Part shown: piece by piece, positions 1 to 9,382 of the stretch
How the letters are laid out: each line of letters opens with the position of its first letter
Numbering within the stretch: position 1 is the stretch's first letter
DNA from: JBBRDU01 sp038230335
GTDB taxonomy: Bacteria; Verrucomicrobiota; Verrucomicrobiia; Chthoniobacterales; UBA10450
DNA: 64,000 nt
Reading direction: 5' to 3'
NCBI GenBank assembly: GCA_038230335.1
Contig: JBBRNL010000002.1
Location: forward strand, 1-64,000
Notes under the pieces: model-generated
Seen by the model: only the letters and a program-made list of their open reading frames with translations
The model's database searches: none
Told to the model about the DNA's origin: nothing
Made by a program: the position numbers and the translations under genes

Positions 1-507
1 CTCGCCTTTGATATATTCCATGACGAAGTAGGGAAGCCCATCGTCGGTCTCCCCGCCGTCGAGGAGGCGAGCGATATTGGGATGATCGAGCGAAGCCAGG
101 ATTTGCCGTTCGTGCTGGAAACGTCGCAGGACCGACTCGGTGTCCATGCCGCGCTTGATCAGTTTGATCGCGACCTGCATCTGGAACTGCTGGTCGGCGC
201 GTTCCGCCAGATAAACCTCACCCATCCCTCCTGCCCCGAGACGTTCCACCAGTTTGTAGGGACCGATGGTGCGACCGATGGGACTTGGAGCTTCTACTTT
301 GGCGAATATCTCGGCGGCCAACTGGGCGGGCGGCTCCGCGATGAAGGTGTTCGTTTCCTCGCCGGCCTTGAGGAGCGAATCGATTTCCTGGCGCATTGCC
401 TTATCGGTGCCGCAGGAGTGGATGAGGAATGCCTCTCGCTCGGCCGACGCCACCTGGCGGGCGTCGTGAAAGATTTCTTTGATCCGCTCCAGACGCCCCG
501 ACGTCAT
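1..507 (-). CDS. Serine/threonine protein kinase, N-terminal part (cut by window edge)
   Basis: The first 169 residues of a Hanks-type Ser/Thr kinase are visible; the rest lies before the window. After a helical lead of about 70 residues comes the kinase fold: glycine-rich loop GAGGMGEVYLAE, the VAIKLIK lysine strand, a glutamate in helix C (RRFQHERQIL), the HPNIARLLDGG segment and the hinge FVMEYIKGE. The ATG at 505-507 follows an AAGGGG ribosome-binding site and starts 5 bp after the stop of the ECF sigma gene, so the two are probably one operon. Such kinases paired with ECF sigma factors are common in Planctomycetes, Acidobacteria and Verrucomicrobia, where the kinase is thought to act on or with the sigma factor. 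The substrate cannot be inferred here. Confidence 0.93.
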   Translation of the reverse strand, partial: MTSGRLERIKEIFHDARQVASAEREAFLIHSCGTDKAMRQEIDSLLKAGEETNTFIAEPPAQLAAEIFAKVEAPSPIGRTIGPYKLVERLGAGGMGEVYLAERADQQFQMQVAIKLIKRGMDTESVLRRFQHERQILASLDHPNIARLLDGGETDDGLPYFVMEYIKGE

Positions 508-512
508 CCCCT

Positions 513-1088
513 TTATCCAGCTGTCAGTTCCTTGCGCAACCACGCTTTCGCAAATTCCCAATCCCGGCGGACGGTTATGCCGGAAATGCTCAGCACCTCC
601 GCGATCTCGTCGTAGCTCATCCCCCCGAAATACTTGAGCTCGACTACCTGACTGGCGCGTCGATCAAGATGCGCGAGCCGTTCCAGCGCATCATTCAAGT
701 CGACCAGGTGTACGGCCTGTTCCTGGACGAGCGCAGCCGCTTCCGTTAACTCCAGATCGACTACGCCCGAGCCCCGCTTCACGCGCTGGCGGCGGCGGGC
801 GTGGTCGACCAGAATGTGCCGCATCATGCGCGCTGCTCCTGCGAAAAAATGAGCGCGATCCTGCCAGTGCGGCCGGGTGCGTTCGGCCAGGCGCAGGTAG
901 GCCTCGTTCACCAACGCGGTCGCCTGCAAGGTGTGATCGGGCCGTTCCCCGCTCATGTAAGAATGCGCGAGCCGGCGCAGCTCCTCATAAACCAGCGGCG
1001 CGACCTCATCCAATTGCGCGCTTTTCCAGTAACCGGTTTCCGCCAGCAAATCCGTAATTTGCTGTGGAGGAAGCGAGGAAGCCCACAT
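513..1088 (-). CDS. ECF-type RNA polymerase sigma factor (TIGR02999-like)
   Basis: A 191-residue sigma-70 family factor that should direct RNA polymerase to a specific promoter set. Region 2 contains PLVYEELRRLAHSYM and the strongly conserved TLQATALVNEAYLRL typical of the Planctomycete/Acidobacteria/Verrucomicrobia ECF group. Region 4 near the C-terminus has a helix-turn-helix, VVELKYFGGMSYDEIAEVL followed by ITVRRDWEFAKAWL. Length and motifs fit the family. No anti-sigma gene is adjacent; the kinase downstream (5 bp away) is the likely signalling partner. The secreted-protein genes starting at 1195 diverge from it and could be targets, but that is inference from position only. Confidence 0.93.
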   Translation of the reverse strand: MWASSLPPQQITDLLAETGYWKSAQLDEVAPLVYEELRRLAHSYMSGERPDHTLQATALVNEAYLRLAERTRPHWQDRAHFFAGAARMMRHILVDHARRRQRVKRGSGVVDLELTEAAALVQEQAVHLVDLNDALERLAHLDRRASQVVELKYFGGMSYDEIAEVLSISGITVRRDWEFAKAWLRKELTAG

Positions 1089-1194
1089 GACTGGGATCTG
1101 AACACAAAATAACTAAGGAAACGATGTAAAAAGGACGGAATTCCTATCCCCGGCAGAGATTCAATGATCGCTTTCGGACTGTTTTGTCGCTTGG

Positions 1195-3411
1195 ATGGGT
1201 AAAAGTATGCAACGTACCATCCTCCTAGGCGTCGGGATCCTCGGCTTGCTCAGTTCAGCGCTGCAGGCCCAAGTGCCGCAAATAATCAATTACCAGGGCC
1301 GCGTCGTTCTTAATACGAACAACACCAACTTCAACGGCACGGGCAGTTTCAAATTCGCGTTGGTCAACTCCAACGGGAGCATAACCTATTGGAGCAACGA
1401 CGGCACGAGCAGCGCCGGAAGCCAGCCCACCAATGCGGTCTCCCTGATTGTGACCAATGGACTCTACTCCGTCGTGCTGGGAGACATCGGGTACTCGAAC
1501 ATGACGGTGATCTCGGCAAGCGTGTTTAATAATTTCGACGTCCGTCTGCGGGTCTGGTTTAACGACGGCACTCATGGCTCACAGCTCTTAACGCCTGACC
1601 AGCGTATTGCCTCGGTCGGCTACTCGATGCTGGCTGCAACCGTCGCCGACGGGGTGATCACGAGCGCAAAGATCGCCCCGGGCGCGGTCGGCTCGACCCA
1701 AATCGCCAATGGCGCGGTCGGCTCCGCTCAAATCGCCAACGGTGGTGTCAGCGGGACGCAGATCGCTGATGCGAGTGTCACCGCGGCCAAGATTGGCTCC
1801 GGTCAGGTGGTGAAAAGCGTGAATGGCATAAGCGATATTCTCACGCTAGTCGCAGGTTCAAACATAAGCATTACGCCATCGGGAAACACGCTCACCCTGG
1901 CCTCAACCGGCGGTGCCGGAGTCTGGTCGCTCAACGGAACCAGCACCTACTATAACACTGGGAACGTGGGCATCGGGACATCGACACCGGCAGCCAGTCT
2001 GGACCTGTTTAGCAGCAGCGGAAGTCCCATGCTCTTGAAACTGAAAAGCCCCAACGGAAATGGGCTCTTCGAGGCCACCGCGACGAGGCCCACCATCGCT
2101 TTTCGCGATCAGTTTACATCTCTGGCGAACCCTCCCTACAGCGTGATCGGGGGCTATAGCGGCGGGATTCGTTTTTACACCGATAGCTTTTGGACCGGCG
2201 GGAATGCGTTGGGGTTAATGGCTCTCGATAGCAACGGCCTCCTCGGCATCGGCACCCAGACGCCGTTAAGCGCTCTTCATGTTTCCGGTTATTCGGATGC
2301 CTTGCGCCTGACCGGAACGCATCCGTTCGTCACCTTCGAGGAGAGTGCGAACACCTATTCCCGCATCCAGGGAAATCTGAACGGAATAGATCTGAAGTCA
2401 CAAGGCGCCGCCACCGGCAGCAATCCCGGCGGCCTCATTCACCTGGACGGTACCGGGACAGTCGGGATTGGGACGACGACGCCAACTTCGCATTTGAGCA
2501 TAAAGTATTTTAACGGCGCTCCGACGTGGACCACGAATGGGTGGATCGGTGCGCTCGACATGGACAACGCCTCAGCCATCGCATGGGCGGCTGACACCAG
2601 CGGCCAGCGATTTGGGATGGGTCATACCAACGGAGCTTTCCTGATGTGGCGCACCGCGGCTGACCCGGGAACAACGGGCAGTCCGGCCACTTACGATTTT
2701 ACGATCAGCGATACCGGCAAGGTCGGCATCGGCACGACCGCCCCCGTGGCTAACCTGCATGTCTTCGATGCGGTCGCCGCGAGCGAGCGCATTCAATCTA
2801 CCGGCGGCATCAACTCCTGGTCGCGGATGGAATTCGTTACTGCGAATGGGCAATGGGACGTCGGAACCTCGCGCGGTTACATTGGAGATGCGTTTTACAT
2901 TGCTCGCGACCCGTCACCCCCAGTGTTCTATGTTCAGCCAAACGGCGACACCTATGTGCAGGGGAACATGGGCTGCGGGACCCTCACTGTCCGCGGCGGC
3001 GCGGATCTGGCCGAGCCATTCCCAATGAAAGAGGAGGTTTTGGAGAAAGGCTCGGTGGTCGTGATTGATGAAGAACATCCCGGCCGGCTCAAGCGCAGCA
3101 CGCGCGCGTACGACAGGCGTGTAGCAGGAATTGTAAGTGGCGCCAATGGGATCAACCCAGGTATCTCGCTCCGCCAGGAAGGGGTGATGGAAAGTGGGCA
3201 GAATGTAGCATTGAGTGGTCGAGTCTATGTGCAGGCGGACACCTCGAACGGAGAAATTGAGGCCGGCGATATGCTCACCAGTTCCGACATTGCTGGTCGC
3301 GCCATGAAAGCCACGGACTGGGACCGCGCTCATGGCGCAGTCGTCGGCAAAGCTATGAGTTCATTGCATGAGAAGCAGGGAACGGTGTTGGTGCTGGTCA
3401 CTTTGCAATAA
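1195..3411 (+). CDS. Secreted tail-fibre-like repeat protein
   Basis: A 738-residue protein with a signal peptide (hydrophobic stretch ILLGVGILGLLSSALQAQ), then NYQGRV, a sequence often found at the start of surface-exposed proteins of Bacteroidetes and Verrucomicrobia. The middle holds short repeats of the type GAVGSTQIANG/GAVGSAQIANG and scattered GIGT.TP...LHV units, which occur in phage tail fibres and in bacterial surface proteins. The last 120 residues form a compact domain (VVIDEEHPGRLKRS, VSGANGINPG, GRVYVQADTSNGEIEAGD) that resembles trimeric fibre tips. An alternative ATG lies at 1207, just before the signal peptide. The function is unknown; an extracellular adhesin or fibre is the best guess. 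No phage genes are nearby. The S53 peptidase starts 7 bp after its stop. Confidence 0.8.
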   Translation: MGKSMQRTILLGVGILGLLSSALQAQVPQIINYQGRVVLNTNNTNFNGTGSFKFALVNSNGSITYWSNDGTSSAGSQPTNAVSLIVTNGLYSVVLGDIGYSNMTVISASVFNNFDVRLRVWFNDGTHGSQLLTPDQRIASVGYSMLAATVADGVITSAKIAPGAVGSTQIANGAVGSAQIANGGVSGTQIADASVTAAKIGSGQVVKSVNGISDILTLVAGSNISITPSGNTLTLASTGGAGVWSLNGTSTYYNTGNVGIGTSTPAASLDLFSSSGSPMLLKLKSPNGNGLFEATATRPTIAFRDQFTSLANPPYSVIGGYSGGIRFYTDSFWTGGNALGLMALDSNGLLGIGTQTPLSALHVSGYSDALRLTGTHPFVTFEESANTYSRIQGNLNGIDLKSQGAATGSNPGGLIHLDGTGTVGIGTTTPTSHLSIKYFNGAPTWTTNGWIGALDMDNASAIAWAADTSGQRFGMGHTNGAFLMWRTAADPGTTGSPATYDFTISDTGKVGIGTTAPVANLHVFDAVAASERIQSTGGINSWSRMEFVTANGQWDVGTSRGYIGDAFYIARDPSPPVFYVQPNGDTYVQGNMGCGTLTVRGGADLAEPFPMKEEVLEKGSVVVIDEEHPGRLKRSTRAYDRRVAGIVSGANGINPGISLRQEGVMESGQNVALSGRVYVQADTSNGEIEAGDMLTSSDIAGRAMKATDWDRAHGAVVGKAMSSLHEKQGTVLVLVTLQ

Positions 3412-3418
3412 TGTTCTT

Positions 3419-5395
3419 ATGCCGAAGTTTCTGACGAGTCTGTTGAGCGCGGTGCTGTCTGCTGCCGTCCTCGCAATTTCCGCGAAGGCACAACAAAAAA
3501 TCGTGCGCTTAAACGGGACAAATTCGCCGGAGTTGCGGAAGGCCCGGCTACTCGCGCCGCTGGAGAAGAATGAGCTGGTGCAATTTGCCTTCACTCTGCC
3601 CGTGCGAAAACAAGCGGCGCTGGATGATTACCTGAAGCATCTTTATACGCCGGGCGACCCCCTTTATCGCAAGTATCTCCTCAAGGGCGAGTTCGAGGCG
3701 TTATTTGGTCCGACTCAGGAGCAATATGAAGCGGTCATCGACTTCGCGCAGCGAAACGGTCTAAGCGTTGTCGGCAAACATTCTAATCGACTTGTCCTCG
3801 ATGTAGCGGGCCGGGCGGAAACGGTGGAAAGAGCGCTGAGCGTCCGCATGATGCGGTTTCAATCGCCTAACGGACGCATATTTCGCGCACCCGACCAGGA
3901 ACCAGCCCTGTCGGTGGACATCGCGCCACAGATTGCCGGCATCGTAGATTTGGACAAATCCATCGAGCCGAAATCGAACCATATGCTGCGCGCGCCGCGC
4001 CGAGAGGAGGCAATAAAGACCGAAGCACCCTCCGCCTTCCCCAGTGGGCCGGCCGGAGGATTTGCCCCGGCCGACATCAAAACCGCCTACAATCTGAACG
4101 GTCTGTCCCAGAACGGGAGTGGCCAGACCATTGCGCTTTTCGAGTTGGACGGTTTCTACAACAGCGATATTAACGCCTACGACAGTCAGTTTGGACTGCC
4201 CACCGGTACCGTTAACGTTGTCTCGGTTGGAGACACCTCCGCCTTCCCTACAGCACCCACCTCCGCTACGCCGGATCCGTCCGGTGTTATCGAGTGCACG
4301 CTTGACATCGAAATGGCAAAGGCGGCCGCACCAAACGCCACCATCCTGGTGTATGAAGGGACAAATTTTGTCTCCATTTACAACCGCATCGCGAGCGACA
4401 ATGCCGCTCAGCAAGTGAGCACCTCATGGTACTACGGCACCGATTCTGCGACGCCCGCGTCGGTGCGCAATGCCGAGAATACCGCGTTTCAACAAATGGC
4501 CGGACAAGGTCAATCGCTCTACGGCGCAACGGGTGATTTCGGTGATCAAGTAAAGACGGGCACAGATGCCAGCGGGAATCCGATTTTCGTTTTCGGCGTG
4601 CAAGATCCTTCCGCCCAGCCATACATCACGGCAGTCGGGGGCACAAAACTTACCGTGGATGCGTTCAACGGTGCCTACAAAAGCGAGACGGCTTGGACTG
4701 GAAATACAACCGGAGGCAGTACTGGAGGTATCAGCACGGTTTGGACGCTGCCGGTCTACCAGTCATTGGCGGTTTCGCCCGGTTCGAACGGATCAAGCAC
4801 TTTCCGGAACCTGCCCGACGTGAGCTTGAATAGTGATCCGAATACCGGCTATTCCGTCTACCGCACGAGTGGCTTCCCAACTAAGAGTGGCTCGTGGATC
4901 GCCGTGGGAGGCACTTCTGTCGCCGCACCCCTCTGGGCCGCTTATACCGCGCTGGTTAATCAAAATCGAGTTGGACTCGGGACCGGGAATCTCGGCTTCG
5001 CTAATCCGACGCTTTACTTCGTGGCGCACGCTCGTTTTAGCGCCGATTTTCACGATATTACGAGCGGCAACAATGGAACGTATTCAGCAGTTTCCGGCTA
5101 CGATAATGTCACCGGCTGGGGCACTTTCAATGGCGGCAATATGTTCTCCGACCTGACTAGAGACGCCGCCGTATTCTGGGTTGATGGCAGTTATACCGGC
5201 TCACTTTCCAATGGTGGCCAAACAACGCCATTCAAGAAAGTCAGCGACGCTCTTAATACGGCGGTCATCGACATTCCCACGCTCATTTATATCCGCGGTG
5301 GCGCGTATAACGAAACCTTTAGTAATTCGAAACCGATCGTCTTCGTTAACAATGGCAACGGCAACGCCACCCTCGGTTCCAGCACGGTGAAATAG
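3419..5395 (+). CDS. Secreted S53 family peptidase (sedolisin/pro-kumamolisin type)
   Basis: A 658-residue acid-acting serine-carboxyl peptidase, exported by a signal peptide (residues 1-25, ending SAKAQ). An activation pro-domain occupies about residues 40-190. The catalytic set is visible: Glu292 and Asp296 in ECTLDIEMA, the oxyanion Asp373 in GATGDFGD, and the nucleophile Ser500 in GGTSVAAPLWAA. A calcium site follows (DITSGNNG, then GYDNVTGWGT). After the peptidase domain there is an extra tail of about 75 residues (WVDGSYTGSLSNGG, IYIRGGAYNE) resembling the first strands of a parallel beta-helix. The reading frame is open 17 codons upstream, but the ATG at 3419 directly precedes the signal peptide and sits 7 bp after the previous stop, so it is preferred. 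Confidence 0.93.
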   Translation: MPKFLTSLLSAVLSAAVLAISAKAQQKIVRLNGTNSPELRKARLLAPLEKNELVQFAFTLPVRKQAALDDYLKHLYTPGDPLYRKYLLKGEFEALFGPTQEQYEAVIDFAQRNGLSVVGKHSNRLVLDVAGRAETVERALSVRMMRFQSPNGRIFRAPDQEPALSVDIAPQIAGIVDLDKSIEPKSNHMLRAPRREEAIKTEAPSAFPSGPAGGFAPADIKTAYNLNGLSQNGSGQTIALFELDGFYNSDINAYDSQFGLPTGTVNVVSVGDTSAFPTAPTSATPDPSGVIECTLDIEMAKAAAPNATILVYEGTNFVSIYNRIASDNAAQQVSTSWYYGTDSATPASVRNAENTAFQQMAGQGQSLYGATGDFGDQVKTGTDASGNPIFVFGVQDPSAQPYITAVGGTKLTVDAFNGAYKSETAWTGNTTGGSTGGISTVWTLPVYQSLAVSPGSNGSSTFRNLPDVSLNSDPNTGYSVYRTSGFPTKSGSWIAVGGTSVAAPLWAAYTALVNQNRVGLGTGNLGFANPTLYFVAHARFSADFHDITSGNNGTYSAVSGYDNVTGWGTFNGGNMFSDLTRDAAVFWVDGSYTGSLSNGGQTTPFKKVSDALNTAVIDIPTLIYIRGGAYNETFSNSKPIVFVNNGNGNATLGSSTVK

Positions 5396-5409
5396 TCTTT
5401 TTTCTTGAA

Positions 5410-6366
5410 ATGAACAAAGCAGCCAAAAACCTTCGAGCTTTTTTCCATCTCATCATATTTCTGGGTTCGCTTGTCGTTGTCCTGTTGCCCGTCGCTGTTC
5501 GGGGCGCGCGCACCAGCGCCAGCTATTCTGTCCCGGCCGACTCGACCGATGCGGCGGGAGCACAGGTGCAAAGCGCGAGTTATTCCATCACAGGCAGCGC
5601 CGTCGGCGAGTTCGGTACTGCTTCGAGCGCAGTCACGACGAGTGCGGCCTACAGCGGCAAAGCCGGTTACGTGGGTGAACTTTACGATATCGTCGCACTA
5701 AGCCTGACCGCGCCGCCTTCAAATTCCTTAAATGAAACAACGAATCGGCAAGTGAATGCGGCGCCCCTGGCTGATGACGCGACCACTTTGGCAAATTTTG
5801 CCGCAGGCAGCGTCACATGGTCCACCGTGAGCGGGCCGATCTCGATCAATACCGGCGGGCTCGCGACCGCGGGCACTGTTTATCAGGACACACCGGCAAC
5901 GGTCGGCGGGGCTGCGCAAGGCCTCAGCGGTCAGCTCGCCCTCACCGTGCTCAACGTTACGACCGATGATTTCGGTGCCTACGCGGGCGATGGCATCGAT
6001 GATTCCTGGCAGGTCCAATATTTCGGTCAGCCGCCGAACGCGCTGGCCGGGCCGAACGCCGATGCCGATCACACCGGGCAAACCAATTTGTTTAAGTTCG
6101 TCGCCGGATTGAATCCGCTCGACGGTTCACGCTTCACCTTATCGATCGCATCGGTCGCCGGCCAGCCCCTGCAAAAGCAGCTTGTCTTTAAGCCTGTGGC
6201 CAGCGGTCGCACCTACACCCCGCGATTTTCCACAACCCTAAAAAATCCTACTTGGCAGACCGTCCCTGGTTTCACGCAGACCGACAACGGGACGACCCGG
6301 ACGGTTACAGATCCTAGCGCCTCGCCCGCTCCCAGGTACTATCAGGTCGGAATTTCAAAGCCGTAA
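5410..6366 (+). CDS. Secreted protein with Verrucomicrobia-type C-terminal module
   Basis: A 318-residue exported protein of unknown function, starting 14 bp after the peptidase stop. A hydrophobic signal (FFHLIIFLGSLVVVLLPVAV) is followed by Ser/Thr/Ala-rich sequence with SASYS repeats (residues 35-85). The second half carries the acidic motif GDGIDDSWQVQYFG, NADADHTGQTNLFKFVAGL and NPLDGSRF. This arrangement (Asp-rich calcium-binding-like loops, then an AG..PLD.S turn and a final beta-sandwich of about 80 residues ending PRYYQVGI) recurs at the ends of many large Verrucomicrobia secreted proteins. Its role there is not established; surface anchoring or sorting has been suggested by position only. 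It probably forms one transcription unit with the two preceding genes. Confidence 0.8.
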   Translation: MNKAAKNLRAFFHLIIFLGSLVVVLLPVAVRGARTSASYSVPADSTDAAGAQVQSASYSITGSAVGEFGTASSAVTTSAAYSGKAGYVGELYDIVALSLTAPPSNSLNETTNRQVNAAPLADDATTLANFAAGSVTWSTVSGPISINTGGLATAGTVYQDTPATVGGAAQGLSGQLALTVLNVTTDDFGAYAGDGIDDSWQVQYFGQPPNALAGPNADADHTGQTNLFKFVAGLNPLDGSRFTLSIASVAGQPLQKQLVFKPVASGRTYTPRFSTTLKNPTWQTVPGFTQTDNGTTRTVTDPSASPAPRYYQVGISKP

Positions 6367-6511
6367 GCCTTCCTTAACAAATTTTGTTGCGGCCCAACGC
6401 CGCGCCTCTTGTCGTATCCGTCACGACAGACGCCCAAGGCTCTGGCAATACGAAGACGCCGCGGCAACTTACCTCGCGATGAGATTTTATCGGCTCGTGT
6501 TTTGGTAGCCG

Positions 6512-6580
6512 GGCGTCGTTTACAATTTCAGAGGCCCCGGAATCCTCATCGCTTACGTGAAGGACCGGCTCGGACCGGCA
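6512..6580 (+). pseudogene. Possible remnant of rmlB (dTDP-glucose 4,6-dehydratase)
   Basis: Between two convergent genes lies 273 bp without an intact gene. One frame of it reads GVVYNFRG then ILIAYVKDRLG. These resemble two separate conserved stretches of RmlB (the EVYN.GG turn and the VKDRPGHD loop) brought together by an internal deletion. The frame breaks shortly before and after. This is pattern recognition without a search, so it is tentative, but it agrees with further RmlB-like tails at 9383-9827. Confidence 0.4.
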
Positions 6581-6639
6581 GCCGTTCGGCTACATCGCGG
6601 AGCCGGAGCAACTGAAAAATAAAGGATTGAGTTTCAAGT

Positions 6640-7632
6640 TCAAAAGGGCTGCGCGTTGATCTCGTAATAGTGTTCCGGCACTTTGAACAAGGCCTCATTG
6701 TCGATCTTCGTCTTGTCGATCTTGTCTACTTTAAAGGAAAGGCGCTCCTGACCGTGATCCTCGCTGCCGGCAGCGGTTCCTTTTCCGCTATTTCCCGCGG
6801 GGCTATCGGAGCGGAAATGCAGATCGCTCCGGAAGGTGGCTTCGAGCGGGAAGAGCGAGTGCTTTTGCATAAGCTGGATCCATTGCTCTTCCCACCCCCG
6901 CGGACCGAAGCGGCGATTCAGATAATTCGTTTGGATCACGCGAAACGGAAACAGGGAGGAATCAGCCGTTGCCCAGATTTCAGAAGTGTCCTTCCCATCA
7001 CTGAGGGTGTAACAGGCGCAATCGAATCCCTGAATCTTCTTTGTCTTATCGGTTTTCTTTAATTCGGGCGATCCGTCCAAGTCTCCCGTCGCCGGCCTGG
7101 GCGGCATCATAGGCACATTCGGTGCACCGGATGCCATGCGGTTGTTAGGCATTGGCGGCAGGGATGGCATCGGCGGCGGCGCCGGGAAACCGGGCGGGGG
7201 CAAAATTGCCGCCACGGGCCGCGCGCCGGATGGGGGCGGCGTCATAGTGGGTGGCGAAAACGATGGGAGGGGCGGTGCGCCCGCTTGACTCAAATCCGGC
7301 GGAGCGGGAAACCCCGGCGGCCGGTTCGGCGCGCTCGATGCCCCGTCATTTTTTGCCAGATCGACCACCACGAAGCTCCCGTTGTGCGGATAAACGATGG
7401 TGAGTTTCTTTGCCGCAAGATCGACAATGTTGATTGGCTCCGGTTTGCGTTTATCGGGATTTTCGATGCGCAACTTTTCCCCTTGGCGCGTGTAAACCGT
7501 CTGGCTGGAGACCCCGCCTCGGGTTTCCGTGGACGTGAGTGTGCCCTCGAGGCCTCCCGTTTTTTCCGTCGCGCCCAAGGGAAAGGGGGACAAAGCGCAG
7601 ACGAAGGCCAGGAAAGCAATCAGATAGCGCAT
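6640..7632 (-). CDS. Secreted DUF4412-like protein with proline-rich linker
   Basis: A 330-residue exported protein; the signal peptide covers about residues 1-22 (ending PLGATE). Residues 25-95 and 190-330 form two beta-rich halves (TVYTRQGEKLRIEN, LTIVYPHNGSFVVVDL; IQGFDCACYTLSDGKDTSEIWATAD, LFKVPEHYYEIN) that resemble the DUF4412 family, whose members look like periplasmic lipoprotein-carrier-shaped folds. Between them is a linker of about 90 residues very rich in Pro and Met (PPGFPAPPPMPSLPPMP). The function is unknown. It lies 15 bp downstream of the beta-helix gene on the same strand and is probably co-transcribed. Confidence 0.72.
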   Translation of the reverse strand: MRYLIAFLAFVCALSPFPLGATEKTGGLEGTLTSTETRGGVSSQTVYTRQGEKLRIENPDKRKPEPINIVDLAAKKLTIVYPHNGSFVVVDLAKNDGASSAPNRPPGFPAPPDLSQAGAPPLPSFSPPTMTPPPSGARPVAAILPPPGFPAPPPMPSLPPMPNNRMASGAPNVPMMPPRPATGDLDGSPELKKTDKTKKIQGFDCACYTLSDGKDTSEIWATADSSLFPFRVIQTNYLNRRFGPRGWEEQWIQLMQKHSLFPLEATFRSDLHFRSDSPAGNSGKGTAAGSEDHGQERLSFKVDKIDKTKIDNEALFKVPEHYYEINAQPF

Positions 7633-7647
7633 TGGTTAGGCGAGTGC

Positions 7648-9126
7648 CTAGGGCATGTTGTATTTGTTAGTAATGTTTTCGGGCGTTCCACCAACCGCGG
7701 TAAACAGGCCGTGACAGGAATTGCCGATAATGGCCTTGATTCCAGTGCCGGTGGTGGTCTGGCCCACGCAACCAATGGCAGTGAAGGTAGACACGCCGAA
7801 GCCGGGACCGGAGCCGAAACAATTGGTTGCGATTTCAGAGGCAAACAGGCCAATGGCATTGCTGCCGACAGTAGTGCCGTTGCAGTTGTTCGCCGTGTGC
7901 GCGGAGAGACCGGTAGCGGATACGGCAAAGGCCTGACAATTGATGGCGATGTCACAAACAATCCCGGAGCCGGAGCCGTGGCCTGTGCCGTCGCAATTTT
8001 CCGCGGTGGATACCTTCAAACCAGCGCCGGATCCGGAGGTCTCGCCATGGCAATTTGTAGCGCTGGTTGCGTCCAATCCGATACCCGTGCCGGATCCGGA
8101 CGTTTTGCCGTAGCAGTTAGCCGCGCTAGCTGCAACGATGCCGGCGCCGTTGCCAAAGGCGACGCCGTAACAATTCAGGGCCGACCCGTCCACGTCGACG
8201 GCGGCCGCATTCCCGACACTGGTTCCGTAACAGTTGATGGCGTTGTTGAAACAGTGAATACCGCTGCCCGTGCCGGAGGCAAAGCCGTTGCAATTTTCTG
8301 CCGTGTTCACGCGCAGAGCGTCACCCGCACCGCCATTGGCACTGGCCCAGCAATCTCGCGCGACTTGCGTTTCGATGGCTCCCTGGCCGGAAGTCGCGTT
8401 GCAGTTGGCGACGCAGCCGACCACCATATCGCCGGCGTTGATGCCGTAGAAGGACGTCGTGGTGGAACTGACGGCGTAGCATCCGGTGGCACTGGCAGCA
8501 GCCTCAATGCCGATGCTGCCAAACTGGCTGGCGTTGCTGTTAACCACAATATTCGCGGTAATGGCCGTGCCTCCGATGACCGAGACGTTGCACGATTCGA
8601 TCAGGCCGGAAGTGCCAAGATTAATCCCATTGGACAAACAACCGGCCACAGAAATATCGGAGACGTGAGCATTGAGTGGCGCAGTGCCGGCGACCTGGAT
8701 GCCATTGGCAAAGCCGCTTCCGCTGAAGGTGCTGCCGCTTAGGGTGACATTGCCGCGAATCGAGCCATTAGTTATCCGGATGTTGCGCAGCCCGCCATTG
8801 ATCACCACCCCGCTGTGGGAGGGCGACGCTTCGGTCGAAGAGATTTCGAAGCCGTTGAGATCGAGCGTCACGCCGCTGGCATTGATGGTGACGCCATCGG
8901 TGCTGCTCACACTCAAACTCTTAGTCAAATAATAGCCGCCGCTACTACCGATGGCTAAGGGCAGGGACGAGATCGGCGTGCGCGGCTCGATCTGGTCTAA
9001 CGATTTCATGATCGGCACATTAGGCGCGGTGGTAGGTACGATGTTGCCTTGGCCGAAGATCGACATGGGCAAGACCGACAAGGTGAAGCCAGCAGTGAGG
9101 GCAAAGGGGACGAGGGAATTCTTCAT
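7648..9126 (-). CDS. Secreted right-handed parallel beta-helix protein with cysteine ladder
   Basis: A 492-residue exported protein. The signal peptide (to about residue 26, SIFGQG) is followed by PLAIGSSGGYYLTKSL and a run of short strands (TINASGVTLDLNGFEISS, NIRITNGSIRGN) typical of pectate-lyase-like beta-helices. From about residue 170 to the end come some 15 degenerate units of 19-22 residues with the pattern NCxGxxxGxGxGI; nearly every unit places a Cys at the same position, which would stack along one face of the helix. No catalytic residues of a known polysaccharide lyase could be picked out. Binding or adhesion is as likely as enzymatic action. A 485-codon antisense frame across the gene is a by-product of the repeats. 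Confidence 0.82.
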   Translation of the reverse strand: MKNSLVPFALTAGFTLSVLPMSIFGQGNIVPTTAPNVPIMKSLDQIEPRTPISSLPLAIGSSGGYYLTKSLSVSSTDGVTINASGVTLDLNGFEISSTEASPSHSGVVINGGLRNIRITNGSIRGNVTLSGSTFSGSGFANGIQVAGTAPLNAHVSDISVAGCLSNGINLGTSGLIESCNVSVIGGTAITANIVVNSNASQFGSIGIEAAASATGCYAVSSTTTSFYGINAGDMVVGCVANCNATSGQGAIETQVARDCWASANGGAGDALRVNTAENCNGFASGTGSGIHCFNNAINCYGTSVGNAAAVDVDGSALNCYGVAFGNGAGIVAASAANCYGKTSGSGTGIGLDATSATNCHGETSGSGAGLKVSTAENCDGTGHGSGSGIVCDIAINCQAFAVSATGLSAHTANNCNGTTVGSNAIGLFASEIATNCFGSGPGFGVSTFTAIGCVGQTTTGTGIKAIIGNSCHGLFTAVGGTPENITNKYNMP

Positions 9127-9382
9127 AGCAAAACTCGATCATGGAACTTTTCCTGGTTAAAATCGAGAAAAGAAACTCTCAGCGATGGCTCATATTTCGT
9201 CCTGTGACCAGAATGATGGCGGCTGCGGCGAGGAGCAGCTCGAACAGACGCGAGGAGTCCGCGCGGTGAGGTAGAAAAAGGATTCGCGCACAGGTCGAAA
9301 GCGGCAGTAATACGTAATTGTTCGGCGCAGCGGAAAGAAAAGATCCGAGCAGAATGACCGCCAAACGAAACCCTCATTTCGT

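Noticed and set aside
1195..3411. Prophage, because of tail-fibre-like repeats
   Set aside because: No capsid, terminase, integrase or other tail genes are nearby, and a signal peptide marks the product as a host-exported protein.
6409..6615. 68-codon plus-strand frame as a gene
   Set aside because: It is highly basic with no fold-like pattern. A neighbouring frame instead shows RmlB-like pieces, so the stretch is treated as decayed sequence.
7285..8742. 485-codon open frame on the plus strand across the beta-helix gene
   Set aside because: It mirrors the periodic Gly/Cys repeats of the minus-strand gene, has no signal peptide or recognisable fold, and the opposite frame has a clear signal peptide and beta-helix pattern.
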